Assembly (NCBI GenBank): GCA_049890115.1
Contig: JBMHCC010000046.1
Location: 8,321 to 72,320 of the forward strand
Direction: 5' to 3'
DNA from: UBA685 sp049890115
Lineage (GTDB): Bacteria; Pseudomonadota; Alphaproteobacteria; Puniceispirillales; Puniceispirillaceae
DNA length: 64,000 nucleotides
Part shown: piece by piece, positions 53,169-62,390 of the stretch
How the letters are laid out: the number at the start of each line of letters is the position of its first letter
How positions within the stretch are numbered: the stretch's first letter is position 1
Made by a program: the position numbers and the translations under genes
Notes under the pieces: generated by a model
The model's database searches: none
Seen by the model: the letters and a program-made list of their open reading frames with translations, nothing else
Told to the model about the DNA's origin: nothing

Positions 53169-54443
53169 ATGAGCATGACAGACCTTAATCATCAGACAGA
53201 CTATATTCACCAGCTAGCCAAATCAGCCAGAGCTGCTTTGCAGCCACTTGGTCAGGCAACACATGATAAACGGCGTGAGGCATTAACACATGCCGCCAGC
53301 ATCATCCGCAAGGATAAACAAGCCCTAATAGAAGCCAATCAAAAAGATGTGGCAGCTGGCATCAAATCAGGCTTAACAGATGCTTTTGTTGACAGGCTAA
53401 CCTTGGATGATGCCCGCATAGAAGCTATGGCAGCTGGCCTTGAAGCCATCGCTGAGCTACCTGATCCACTAGGTGCCACTTTGGCAGAATGGCAGGTTGA
53501 TAGCGGATTGAAAATTGCTCGCCAATCAACCGCTTTGGGCGTCATTGGTATTATTTATGAATCACGCCCAAATGTGACAGTTGATGCTGCTGGTCTATGT
53601 ATTAAATCTGGCAATGCAGCGATTTTGCGTGGCGGCTCCGATTCTGCCCATTCATCAGCGATGCTAGGTCAGGCAATGCGTCAGGGCCTTGCCAAAGCTG
53701 GCTTGCCAGAAGATGGTGTTCAGCTGGTTGGCACAACTGATAGGCAAGCCGTTGGCGCAATGCTGGCTGCTGTTGGTCTGATTGATATGATTGTGCCACG
53801 TGGTGGCCGCTCGCTTGTTGAACGTGTCCAATCTGAAGCAAGAGTGCCTGTTTTTGCCCATTTAGAAGGTATTTGTCATAGCTATGTGGCCTCTGGTGCC
53901 AGCCTTGAAAAAGCAAGAGCCATTGTGCTAAACGCCAAAATGCGCCGCACTGGTATTTGTGGTGCCACAGAAACCATGCTGATTGATAAAGCGATTGCAG
54001 ATGAGTTTTTACCAGCGATTGCCTCTGATCTTATCGCAGCTGGTTGTGCTTTGCGTGGTTGTGCTCAGTCAATGGCATTAGTGCCAGAGATGAGCGCAGC
54101 AAGCGACGAGGATTGGTCTACTGAATATCTTGATGCCATTTTATCAGTTAAAATTGTTTCTGATATTGATGATGCCATTAGCCATATTCAAACTTATAGC
54201 TCTGGTCATACCGAAGCGATCATTACAGACAATGAAGCTGCGATTGCCAAATTTCTGTCTGAAATTGATTCGGCCATTGTGATGGCAAATGCATCAACCC
54301 AATTTGCTGATGGTGGTGAATTTGGGATGGGTGCTGAAATCGGCATTGCAACCGGAAAAATGCATGCAAGAGGTCCGGTTGGCGCTGCCCAATTAACCAG
54401 CTTTAAATATGTTGTGCGTGGTGATGGCCAGACCAGAGCCTAA
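53169..54443 (+). CDS. proA: Glutamate-5-semialdehyde dehydrogenase
   Basis: 424 aa. The catalytic cysteine is in MRRTGICGATETML (about residue 264); PRGGRSLVERV and EFGMGAEIGIATGKMHARGPVG are family motifs. It makes glutamate semialdehyde with proB. It has two closely spaced ATGs (53169, 53175). The 3' end overlaps nadD by about 20 bases. Confidence 0.97.
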   Translation: MSMTDLNHQTDYIHQLAKSARAALQPLGQATHDKRREALTHAASIIRKDKQALIEANQKDVAAGIKSGLTDAFVDRLTLDDARIEAMAAGLEAIAELPDPLGATLAEWQVDSGLKIARQSTALGVIGIIYESRPNVTVDAAGLCIKSGNAAILRGGSDSAHSSAMLGQAMRQGLAKAGLPEDGVQLVGTTDRQAVGAMLAAVGLIDMIVPRGGRSLVERVQSEARVPVFAHLEGICHSYVASGASLEKARAIVLNAKMRRTGICGATETMLIDKAIADEFLPAIASDLIAAGCALRGCAQSMALVPEMSAASDEDWSTEYLDAILSVKIVSDIDDAISHIQTYSSGHTEAIITDNEAAIAKFLSEIDSAIVMANASTQFADGGEFGMGAEIGIATGKMHARGPVGAAQLTSFKYVVRGDGQTRA

Positions 54444-55068
54444 TAAAAGCTGTCATAACAGACATACCATCCCAGCTGTTTTTTCCTGGCAGGCAAAAAG
54501 ACGCATTGGCATTTTAGGCGGCTCTTTTAACCCTGCCCATGATGGTCATTTATCATTATCTGAGACAGCACGTCAAAAAGCGCGCCTTGATGAAATATGG
54601 TGGCTTGTCAGCCCGCAAAATCCGTTAAAACAAACTGATGATATGGCGATGTTTGACAAACGGCTTGCCAATGCGCGTGCGCTGGCACAATACAGGCCAT
54701 GGCTGCGCGTGCTAGCCATTGAAGAGCTATCAGGTACCACCAATACCATTGATAGTTTGCGTTTTATTATCCGCCATGCGCCGCGCTCACGCTTTGTCTG
54801 GCTGATGGGCACCGATAATCTGGTGCAATTTCCCCATTGGCATAAGGCGCGTGAGCTAAGCCGCTTGCTGCCTTTTTTGGTAGTTCGCAGACAAGGCAGT
54901 TTTTATCAGGCAACAGCATCTTATGGCAGGCAATTATTTGGCCCACATAGCCGAAAACGAAACCTATCTAGCTTGGCCAGTGCACAGCCACCAGCATTAG
55001 CCATCGCGCCAGATTTCATTCATAATCTTTCAGCAACAGATTTACGCAAAAAAGGGCTCTGGCCATAG
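54424..55068 (+). CDS. nadD: Nicotinate-mononucleotide adenylyltransferase
   Basis: 214 aa from the ATG at 54424; an in-frame ATG at 54409 is possible. The nucleotidyl-transferase motif is IGILGGSFNPAHDGHLSLSE (about residues 28-47) and the C-terminal signature is LSATDLRKKG. It is short after that motif, as in other alphaproteobacterial NadD. It makes deamido-NAD. It overlaps proA, giving a proA-nadD-rsfS-rlmH run. Confidence 0.92.
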   Translation: MARPEPNKSCHNRHTIPAVFSWQAKRRIGILGGSFNPAHDGHLSLSETARQKARLDEIWWLVSPQNPLKQTDDMAMFDKRLANARALAQYRPWLRVLAIEELSGTTNTIDSLRFIIRHAPRSRFVWLMGTDNLVQFPHWHKARELSRLLPFLVVRRQGSFYQATASYGRQLFGPHSRKRNLSSLASAQPPALAIAPDFIHNLSATDLRKKGLWP

Positions 55069-55183
55069 GATAGCCATCTGCCATTGGTCATTTTCACATT
55101 TTTGTGATGCTATTGCCTGATGGCATGCTTTGCGATATCTTAGCACTATAAGCTGTATAGCAATCTTTGACAGGAGACTGAAA

Positions 55184-55564
55184 ATTAGCACAGCCAAAAC
55201 GCAGCCCAGCGCCGACCAGATAAAAGATCTGGTGCTGCAGTCACTAGATGACGATAAGGGCCTGGATATTTTGTCGATTCCTCTAAAAGGGAAATCATCT
55301 ATTGCTGACTATCTTGTAATCGCAAGCGGCTCATCAGCGCGCCAGATTATGGCGATGTCAGATCATCTTGAAGAAAAACTGAAAAAATCAGGTGCCGAAA
55401 TTCTTGGCCGTGAAGGCAAGTCGCAAGGTGACTGGATTGTCATTGATGCGATTGATGTTGTTGTGCATCTATTCCGACCTGAAGTGCGTGACTTTTACGG
55501 TTTGGAAAAAATGTGGAGTGCCGCGCCAGCTGATGAAGTGATGACCATCGGCGTCGAAGCCTAA
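55184..55564 (+). CDS. rsfS: Ribosomal silencing factor RsfS, probable ATT start
   Basis: 126 aa if started at ATT 55184. There is no ATG in frame before the conserved domain. AGGAG at 55173-55177 is seven bases upstream of the ATT; a CTG at 55178 is too close to it, and a TTG at 55130 lacks a site. The domain is normal: LDILSIPLKGKSSIADYLVIASG, GDWIVIDAIDVVVHLF and RDFYGLEKMW. RsfS binds L14 and keeps ribosomal subunits apart in stationary phase. rlmH follows in 11 bases. Confidence 0.88.
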   Translation: MSTAKTQPSADQIKDLVLQSLDDDKGLDILSIPLKGKSSIADYLVIASGSSARQIMAMSDHLEEKLKKSGAEILGREGKSQGDWIVIDAIDVVVHLFRPEVRDFYGLEKMWSAAPADEVMTIGVEA

Positions 55565-55575
55565 GCTATTCGATT

Positions 55576-56043
55576 ATGCAGCTTCATATTCTTGCCATTG
55601 GGCGTGCCAAAAAAACGCCGCAGCAACAGCTGGTTGATGAGTTTATGGGGCGTTTGCCACGCAAAGGCAAAGTGGTAGAGGCAGAATCACGCCTGCCATC
55701 AGGGCCAGCACGACAAGCTGATGAAAGCCAAAAATTGCTAGCTGCCTGTCAGCAGAGTTTCAAAGGCTCAACCAAATTAATCGCCATGGATCCGCATGGC
55801 ACATCACTCAGCTCAGAAGCCTTAGCCGCATTAATCAGCCAGTATCGTGATGCTGGCACCGCCAATCTTTGCTTTGCCATAGGCGGTGCTGATGGTCATG
55901 ATAAAGCTTTGCTAGACGAAGCTGATAAAGTCATTTCATTTGGTGCCGCCACATGGCCACATATGCTGTTTCGGGCGATGTTGGCAGAACAGCTTTACCG
56001 TGCTGAAATGATTATCGCCAATCACCCCTATCACAAGTCATAA
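55576..56043 (+). CDS. rlmH: 23S rRNA pseudouridine-1915 N3-methyltransferase
   Basis: 155 aa, SPOUT fold. The knot region is CFAIGGADGHDKALLDEAD (about residues 99-117) and the end WPHMLFRAMLAEQLYRAEMIIANHPYHKS is canonical. It methylates pseudouridine 1915 in helix 69. Cotranscribed with rsfS. Confidence 0.97.
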   Translation: MQLHILAIGRAKKTPQQQLVDEFMGRLPRKGKVVEAESRLPSGPARQADESQKLLAACQQSFKGSTKLIAMDPHGTSLSSEALAALISQYRDAGTANLCFAIGGADGHDKALLDEADKVISFGAATWPHMLFRAMLAEQLYRAEMIIANHPYHKS

Positions 56044-56119
56044 TTATCATTATAATGCTAGAGCACAAAAAATTAGAGCTGGCAGCAGCAGGCCAGCCTT
56101 GTTTGAAAGTAACAGATAG

Positions 56120-57643
56120 ATGATGCCAAAAAGACCTGTAATTTTATGTATTATGGATGGGTGGGGTCTAAGTGAACCATCTGATAGTAATGCTGTCTCA
56201 TCAGCTCATACACCTCATTATGACAGGCTGATGCAACACTATCCCAATGCCACTTTGCAAGCCTCTGGCCCAGCTGTTGGCTTGCCTGAAGGTCAGCCTG
56301 GCAATTCAGAAGTTGGCCATATGAATATTGGTGCCGGGCGCATTGTCAAACAGGATTTGCCACGCATTCATGATGCAATCGCTGATAACAGCCTTGCTGA
56401 CCTTCCCGAATTACAGGCATTTTGCCAACAGCTTTTGCAGACGGGGGGACGGGCACATTTATTCGCGCTATTTTCACGTGGCGGCGTTCATGCTCATCTG
56501 GCACATCAGGCTGCCATCGCCAATATCCTCACAAAACAAGGCATTGATGTAATCATCCATGCGATTACAGATGGCAGAGATACCTTGCCAAAAACAGCGC
56601 TGGCAGAATATGACGCCTTTGATGCCATGCTTGATGCTCCTGTGCAATTTGGCACAGTCATAGGGCGTTATTTTGCGATGGATAGAGATAAAAGATGGGA
56701 GCGCACTAATGCTGCCTTTGCCGCCATTGCCCAAGCTAGTGCTGACCATCATGAAGCTGATTTTGCGGCAGCTATAAAAGCTGGCTATGATAAAGGGCAA
56801 AGTGATGAATTTATCGAAGCCACTATCATTGCAGGCTATCAGGGCATACAGAGCGGTGATGGTGTGTTCATTGGGAATTTTCGGGTTGATAGAGCACGTC
56901 AAATCCTCAGCTGTTTTCAGAATGATCCAGAAGCACAAGCTGACCATATCACCTGTCCCAAAGACTTGGGATTTTTGTCAATGACACCTGTTTTTTCAGA
57001 TGACAGGGCTGTTTCATATCTATTTGGACCACAAGATCTCTCACAAGGGCTTGGTGAAATTGTCTCAGATGCTGGTTTGTCTCAGATGCGTCTGGCAGAA
57101 ACCGAAAAATATCCGCATGTGACCTATTTCTTTAATGGCGGGGATGAATCACATTTTGGCGGCGAGGCCCGCACCGTCATCCCATCTCCAAAAGTGGCAA
57201 CCTATGATTTGCAGCCTGAAATGAGCGCACAAAAGGTGCTAGCGCAAGCCTTGCAATCTATCGATAATAAAGCACATGATTTGCTGATTATTAATTTTGC
57301 TAACCCTGATATGGTTGGTCACACAGGTGACATCCAAGCAGCCAGAAAAGCTGTTGAAACAGTTGATAGCTGTATTGGCCAATTAAGTGATGCTGTTATA
57401 GCAGCTGGTGGTGCTATGCTAATCACAGCTGATCACGGTAATTGTGAAGTGATGTGGGATCATGATGCTGACAGCCCTCATACCGCCCATACAACCAATT
57501 TGGTGCCTATTATTCTGATTAGTGATGAGAAGGACTTGCCATTATCCTCTGGCATACTAGCTGATCTAGCACCAACCTTATTGGCATTGCTTGGACTGAG
57601 CCAGCCAGCAGCCATGACGGGGAAAAACTTGCTCAACGCCTAA
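56120..57643 (+). CDS. gpmI: 2,3-bisphosphoglycerate-independent phosphoglycerate mutase
   Basis: 507 aa. The metal-bound serine motif is GNSEVGHMNIGAGRIV (about residues 61-76); GRYFAMDRDKRWERT and MLITADHGNCEVMWD complete the two-manganese active site. It interconverts 3- and 2-phosphoglycerate. Starts at 56120 or 56123. ctpA follows in 63 bases; the M23 peptidase gene often found between them is absent. Confidence 0.97.
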   Translation: MMPKRPVILCIMDGWGLSEPSDSNAVSSAHTPHYDRLMQHYPNATLQASGPAVGLPEGQPGNSEVGHMNIGAGRIVKQDLPRIHDAIADNSLADLPELQAFCQQLLQTGGRAHLFALFSRGGVHAHLAHQAAIANILTKQGIDVIIHAITDGRDTLPKTALAEYDAFDAMLDAPVQFGTVIGRYFAMDRDKRWERTNAAFAAIAQASADHHEADFAAAIKAGYDKGQSDEFIEATIIAGYQGIQSGDGVFIGNFRVDRARQILSCFQNDPEAQADHITCPKDLGFLSMTPVFSDDRAVSYLFGPQDLSQGLGEIVSDAGLSQMRLAETEKYPHVTYFFNGGDESHFGGEARTVIPSPKVATYDLQPEMSAQKVLAQALQSIDNKAHDLLIINFANPDMVGHTGDIQAARKAVETVDSCIGQLSDAVIAAGGAMLITADHGNCEVMWDHDADSPHTAHTTNLVPIILISDEKDLPLSSGILADLAPTLLALLGLSQPAAMTGKNLLNA

Positions 57644-57706
57644 CAGACAGGCATGATGAGGGCAGAAATACGGATTTGACGATACATAAAGGACTGATGA
57701 GCCGCC

Positions 57707-59017
57707 ATGATACATCTGACACCGACTTCACGCTTATTTGCACGTTCATTTGTGATAATCGCAATTGCTTCTATCATAGGGCTTAATCTGCCTCTTCAAA
57801 CAGGTGTACAAGCACAAACAAATGAAGAAGCTTATCGTCAGCTATCATTATTTGGTGATGTGTTTGAGCGTGTTCGCGGCGAATATGTCGAAGAAAAATC
57901 AGATAAAGAGCTTGTTGAGGCTGCTATTAATGGGATGCTGACCTCGCTTGATCCGCATTCCTCATTTCTGCCAGATGATAATTTTGAAAAAATGCAGGTT
58001 CAAACCAGAGGACGATTTGGCGGCCTTGGCATTGAGGTCACAATGGATAAGGGCTTTGTGAAAGTGGTATCACCGATTGATGATACACCAGCTGCTGAAG
58101 CTGGCCTGCAGCCCGAAGATTTTATCATTGCGGTTGATTCAGAATCTGTTCTAGGCATGACCTTATCTGAAGCTGTTGAAAAATTGCGTGGGCCGATTGG
58201 CAGCGAAGTCACCATCACCGTTCAGCGTGGTCAAGATGAGCCATTTGATGTGCTGATTATCCGTGATGAAATTAAAATCAGATCTGTTCGTCATGAAATT
58301 TATGACAATGTTGGCTATATCCGCCTAACAACTTTTTCTGAGCAAACAACCCCTGGCCTTGTGAATGCCATTGATGAGATCAAATCATCAGAAGGTGATA
58401 ACCTCAAAGGTTTGATTCTTGATTTGCGTAATAATCCAGGTGGCTTGCTAACAGAAGCTATCAAGGTAACAGATGCCTTCCTAGAGGAGGGTGAAATCGT
58501 ATCAACCAGAGGGCGTGATAATGCTGATACGTCTCATGCCTATGCCCGCCCTGGTGATATCGCAGATGGTCTGCCTTTGGTCGTGCTGATTAATTCTGGT
58601 TCTGCCTCTGCTTCTGAAATTGTCGCTGGTGCCTTAAAAGACCATAAAAGAGCGATTTTGATGGGCACACGTTCATTCGGTAAAGGCTCTGTTCAGACCA
58701 TTATCCCAATGCCAGGACATGGTGCCATCAGGTTAACTACAGCGCGTTATTATACCCCATCTGGCATATCTATTCAGGCAAAAGGTATCTCACCTGATAT
58801 TGAAGTAGAATTAGCACGCATCGAAAAATTAGATGCTGGCCGTTATCGTGAGGAAGATTTAAAAGGCGCGCTTGATTCATCAAATGAAGATGAGAGCGCA
58901 GAAAATGCTGGTGAAGAAGAACAAGAAGAACAGGATATCACAAAGATTGATTTCCAACTGGCACGCGCTATTGACCTGTTACAAGGCTTGAGTATTTTCG
59001 GTCAGATTCAAAGATAA
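57707..59017 (+). CDS. ctpA: C-terminal processing protease (S41)
   Basis: 436 aa. Signal peptide (FVIIAIASIIGLNLPLQTGVQA), then PDZ domain (about residues 95-175, GRFGGLGIEV to GSEVTITVQRG) and peptidase domain with catalytic Ser in NSGSASASEIVAGAL (about residue 308) and Lys in SFGKGSVQT (about 333). An acidic linker near residue 400 (SSNEDESAENAGEEEQEEQ) precedes the end. It is a periplasmic protease that trims envelope proteins. rppH follows in 14 bases. Confidence 0.95.
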   Translation: MIHLTPTSRLFARSFVIIAIASIIGLNLPLQTGVQAQTNEEAYRQLSLFGDVFERVRGEYVEEKSDKELVEAAINGMLTSLDPHSSFLPDDNFEKMQVQTRGRFGGLGIEVTMDKGFVKVVSPIDDTPAAEAGLQPEDFIIAVDSESVLGMTLSEAVEKLRGPIGSEVTITVQRGQDEPFDVLIIRDEIKIRSVRHEIYDNVGYIRLTTFSEQTTPGLVNAIDEIKSSEGDNLKGLILDLRNNPGGLLTEAIKVTDAFLEEGEIVSTRGRDNADTSHAYARPGDIADGLPLVVLINSGSASASEIVAGALKDHKRAILMGTRSFGKGSVQTIIPMPGHGAIRLTTARYYTPSGISIQAKGISPDIEVELARIEKLDAGRYREEDLKGALDSSNEDESAENAGEEEQEEQDITKIDFQLARAIDLLQGLSIFGQIQR

Positions 59018-59031
59018 AAAGTAGTGGTATT

Positions 59032-59529
59032 ATGTCTATGATTGCTTATGAAGAGCGCCCTTATCGTCCCTGTGTTGGTATCTGCCTTGTGAATAAGGAT
59101 GGGTTAATATTTGCTGGAAAACGCCTTGATAACCGCGCTGAAGCTTGGCAGATGCCACAAGGCGGCATTGATGAAGGTGAAAGCCCGCTTGATGCTTGTT
59201 TCCGTGAAATGGGCGAAGAGATTGGCACCAATAAGGCTGAGTGGCTAGCCGAACATCCAGACTGGCTAGATTATGATATTCCCCAAAATCTGGCAGACAG
59301 ATTATGGCATGGCACCTATCGTGGGCAGACACAAAAATGGATGCTGCTTCGTTATACAGGTGAGGATTCTGATATTTCGATTGAAACAGAAGAACCTGAA
59401 TTTGAAAAATGGCAATGGATGAGCGCAGAGCAGCTTGTGACGCTTGCTGTGCCATTTAAAAAAGATGTCTATCGGTCTATCATGGCTGAATTTGACAGCC
59501 ATATTAGCGCACTTCAAAAATCAGAATAA
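59032..59529 (+). CDS. rppH: RNA pyrophosphohydrolase (Nudix)
   Basis: 165 aa. The Nudix box GGIDEGESPLDACFREMGEEIG (positions about 43-64, here read as G-x5-E-x7-R-E-x2-E-E-x-G) and the RPCVGICLVNKDGLIFAG start match RppH. It removes pyrophosphate from mRNA 5' ends and starts decay. It ends the ctpA run before a bidirectional terminator. Confidence 0.95.
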   Translation: MSMIAYEERPYRPCVGICLVNKDGLIFAGKRLDNRAEAWQMPQGGIDEGESPLDACFREMGEEIGTNKAEWLAEHPDWLDYDIPQNLADRLWHGTYRGQTQKWMLLRYTGEDSDISIETEEPEFEKWQWMSAEQLVTLAVPFKKDVYRSIMAEFDSHISALQKSE

Positions 59530-59540
59530 CGCCATAAAAA

Positions 59541-59569
59541 AACCCGCCACATTGGCGGGTTCTTTTTTT
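59541..59569. terminator. Bidirectional terminator between rppH and atpC
   Basis: AACCCGCCA (59541-59549) and TGGCGGGTT (59553-59561) form a perfect 9-bp stem with a three-base loop. T7 follows at 59563-59569 and A6 precedes it, so it can act for both convergent genes. Confidence 0.92.
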
Positions 59570-59587
59570 CATAGAATTATAGTTAGC

Positions 59588-59944
59588 CTAGCTTAGTGCG
59601 TCAGAGACAGCTGATAAAAAGGCAGCATCAGCTTCTGAAGCATTTGCCGCTCTAATTTTTAGCTCTTCGGCAGATACCTTTGCTAAATCTTCGGCACGCT
59701 GTGCCAAGATGATAACCTTATCAGCTGTGACATCAGCCAAACCGCCATCAATGATATAGCTGGCTGTGATAGTGCCACCATTATAAATATCAACGCGGCC
59801 TTGCTGAAGATTTGCCAACATTGGCGCATGGCGAGGCAGAGCACCAAACTGACCTTCAGCACCAGGGATGGTAACCATCTCCACTGCCTGAGATACCATC
59901 ACGCGTGCTGGTGTAACCAGTTCAAATTGTGTTGTTTCTGCCAT
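59588..59944 (-). CDS. atpC: ATP synthase F1 subunit epsilon
   Basis: 118 aa. FELVTPARVMVSQAVEMVTIPGAEGQFGALPRHAPML is the beta-sandwich of epsilon; a short helical end follows (about residues 85-118), somewhat shorter than in E. coli. It is part of the rotor stalk and can inhibit ATP hydrolysis. Last gene of atpHAGDC. Confidence 0.95.
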   Translation of the reverse strand: MAETTQFELVTPARVMVSQAVEMVTIPGAEGQFGALPRHAPMLANLQQGRVDIYNGGTITASYIIDGGLADVTADKVIILAQRAEDLAKVSAEELKIRAANASEADAAFLSAVSDALS

Positions 59945-59989
59945 TGCCTTTTGCCCTTTTGCAAAATTATCCGATGAAACCAGCCTATC

Positions 59990-61414
59990 TTAGGCAGCTT
60001 CAGCAGCCATCTTCTTGCCTTTTTCTTCTGCTTCTTCAATGGTACCAACCATATAGAAAGCAGCTTCTGGCAGATGGTCATAATCACCTTCGACAATCGC
60101 CTTAAATGCCTTGATTGTATCTTCCAAAGATACCAGCACACCAGGTGTACCTGTAAAGACTTCAGCAACATGGAATGGCTGAGACAAGAAGCGCTGGATC
60201 TTACGCGCACGTGCCACAACAAGCTTATCCTCTTCTGATAATTCATCCATACCAAGAATAGCGATAATATCCTGAAGAGACTTATATTGCTGCAGAACTT
60301 CCTGAACAGAACGAGCCACAGCATAATGTTCTTCACCAATAATACGCGGGTCAAGCATACGTGATGTTGAATCAAGCGGGTCAACCGCAGGGTAAATACC
60401 CAATTCCGCAATCTGACGTGACAAAACAGTTGTCGCATCAAGGTGCGCAAATGATGTCGCAGGTGCTGGGTCAGTCAAGTCATCAGCAGGCACATAAATC
60501 GCCTGAACAGATGTGATAGAACCCTTATTGGTTGATGTAATACGTTCCTGCAAGGCACCCATATCAGTTGCCAATGTTGGCTGGTAACCCACAGCAGATG
60601 GGATACGGCCAAGCAGCGCAGACACTTCTGAGCCAGCCTGTGTAAAGCGGAAGATGTTATCAACGAATAACAGAACGTCCTGACCTTCTTCATCACGGAA
60701 ATATTCCGCCAATGTCAAACCTGTCAAAGCCACACGCGCACGCGCACCTGGAGGCTCGTTCATCTGACCATAAACAAGAGCAGCCTTTGAGCCTTCGCCA
60801 TCTGTTTTGATAACGCCTGATTCGACCATTTCATGGAACAAATCATTACCTTCTCTTGTACGTTCACCAACACCGGCAAACACAGAATAACCACCATGGG
60901 CTTTCGCGACGTTGTTAATCAGTTCCATAATTGTCACTGTCTTACCAACACCAGCACCGCCAAACAGGCCAATCTTACCACCCTTTGCATAAGGCGCTAG
61001 CAAGTCAATCACCTTAATACCGGTAACCAGAATCTCTGATTCAGTTGACTGGTCCACATAATCAGGAGCAGCACGGTGAATTGGCAGAGATGTTTTCGCC
61101 TTTACCGGCTCTTTTTCATCAACAGGCTCACCAATAACATTCAGGATACGACCTAGTGTCTCAGGGCCAACTGGCACAGTGATAGGCGCGCCTGTATCAG
61201 CAGCTTCAGCGCCGCGTACTAGCCCTTCTGTTGAGTCCATCGCGATTGTGCGAACAGTTGATTCGCCCAAATGCTGCGCGACTTCAAGCACAAGACGCTG
61301 GCCATTATTATCAACTTCAAGCGCGTTCAGGATATCTGGAATGGCGCCGTCAAATTCCACATCGACAACAGCGCCGATGACCTGAGAGATTTTTCCAATT
61401 GCATTTTTTGCCAT
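59990..61414 (-). CDS. atpD: ATP synthase F1 subunit beta
   Basis: 474 aa. P-loop GLFGGAGVGKTVTIMELI (about residues 148-165), catalytic GVGERTREGNDL and DELSEEDK near the C-terminus are intact. Catalytic subunit of the F1 ring. 45 bases before atpC and 39 bases after atpG. Confidence 0.99.
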   Translation of the reverse strand: MAKNAIGKISQVIGAVVDVEFDGAIPDILNALEVDNNGQRLVLEVAQHLGESTVRTIAMDSTEGLVRGAEAADTGAPITVPVGPETLGRILNVIGEPVDEKEPVKAKTSLPIHRAAPDYVDQSTESEILVTGIKVIDLLAPYAKGGKIGLFGGAGVGKTVTIMELINNVAKAHGGYSVFAGVGERTREGNDLFHEMVESGVIKTDGEGSKAALVYGQMNEPPGARARVALTGLTLAEYFRDEEGQDVLLFVDNIFRFTQAGSEVSALLGRIPSAVGYQPTLATDMGALQERITSTNKGSITSVQAIYVPADDLTDPAPATSFAHLDATTVLSRQIAELGIYPAVDPLDSTSRMLDPRIIGEEHYAVARSVQEVLQQYKSLQDIIAILGMDELSEEDKLVVARARKIQRFLSQPFHVAEVFTGTPGVLVSLEDTIKAFKAIVEGDYDHLPEAAFYMVGTIEEAEEKGKKMAAEAA

Positions 61415-61453
61415 GGGTCTTTTACTCCGGGCTTTGGTTACTATTTGGTTTCG

Positions 61454-62341
61454 TTACAGAGCTTCAGCACCGGAAATGATTTCAATCAATTCCTTGGTGA
61501 TGTTAGCCTGTCTTGTTCTGTTATAAACGAGTGTTAGACGATCAATCATATCGCCTGCATTTCGTGTCGCATTATCCATCGCTGTCATACGTGCTGCCAG
61601 CTCAGATGCTGATGATTCCAATAAAGCACTGAAAATCTGTGTTGCGACATTACGAGGCAATAACGCATTTAAGATTTCTTCTTCATCAGGCTCATATTCA
61701 TAAGTGGCAACAGCACCGCTAGCAGGAGCTGTATCATCAGCCACATCACCAACCTCAGCTGGGATCAATGATTGATGCGTAACGTCCTGTTTAATCACAC
61801 TGACAAATTTATTATAAAGCATTGAGACAGAATCAAATGTGCCATCTTCAAAGCCTGTCATAATTTTCTGTGCAATATCATCAGCATCACCAAAGGCAAC
61901 ATTTGTGCCCTGAACGCCTTCGATACGCTGGAAGGTCTTATCAGCGATTTCAGCACCAAGTGCATCAGCTGATTTGCGTCCCACAACATAAATCAGGATA
62001 TTTTGACCATTTTGCTGTTTTTCAGCAATCACCTGACGTGCAGCACGTGTGATAAAGGCATTAAAGCCACCACATAGACCCTTATCAGATGATACCACGA
62101 CCAAAAGATGTGTCTTAACATCAGGGCGACCAACCAGCAATTCAGGTGCTGATGATGGGTCTGCCTTACTAGCAAGTGAGGCAATCACATCATTCATCCG
62201 CAATGAATAAGGACGTGAAGCCTCTGCCATTTCCTGAGCACGGCGCAGCTTAGCAGCCGCAACCAGCTTCATGGCAGAGGTAATCTTCTGCGTGGATTTG
62301 ACGCTATCAATACGCGTCTTTAGATCCTTCAAATTTGGCAT
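61454..62341 (-). CDS. atpG: ATP synthase F1 subunit gamma
   Basis: 295 aa. LKTRIDSVKSTQKITSAMKLVAAAKLRRAQ at the N-terminus and MTAMDNATRNAGDMIDRLTLVYNRTRQANITKE at the C-terminus are the two coiled-coil helices of the central shaft. SSDKGLCGGFN is the usual inner motif. The middle has an acidic stretch, EYEPDEEE. Confidence 0.98.
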   Translation of the reverse strand: MPNLKDLKTRIDSVKSTQKITSAMKLVAAAKLRRAQEMAEASRPYSLRMNDVIASLASKADPSSAPELLVGRPDVKTHLLVVVSSDKGLCGGFNAFITRAARQVIAEKQQNGQNILIYVVGRKSADALGAEIADKTFQRIEGVQGTNVAFGDADDIAQKIMTGFEDGTFDSVSMLYNKFVSVIKQDVTHQSLIPAEVGDVADDTAPASGAVATYEYEPDEEEILNALLPRNVATQIFSALLESSASELAARMTAMDNATRNAGDMIDRLTLVYNRTRQANITKELIEIISGAEAL

Positions 62342-62390
62342 CGAGTTGTCTCCAGCCTTATCTGATTAGCAAAGTGTTACAACCGAAATC

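Noticed and set aside
56474..56947. 157-codon open frame on the minus strand
   Set aside because: Antisense to gpmI, with no recognisable content.
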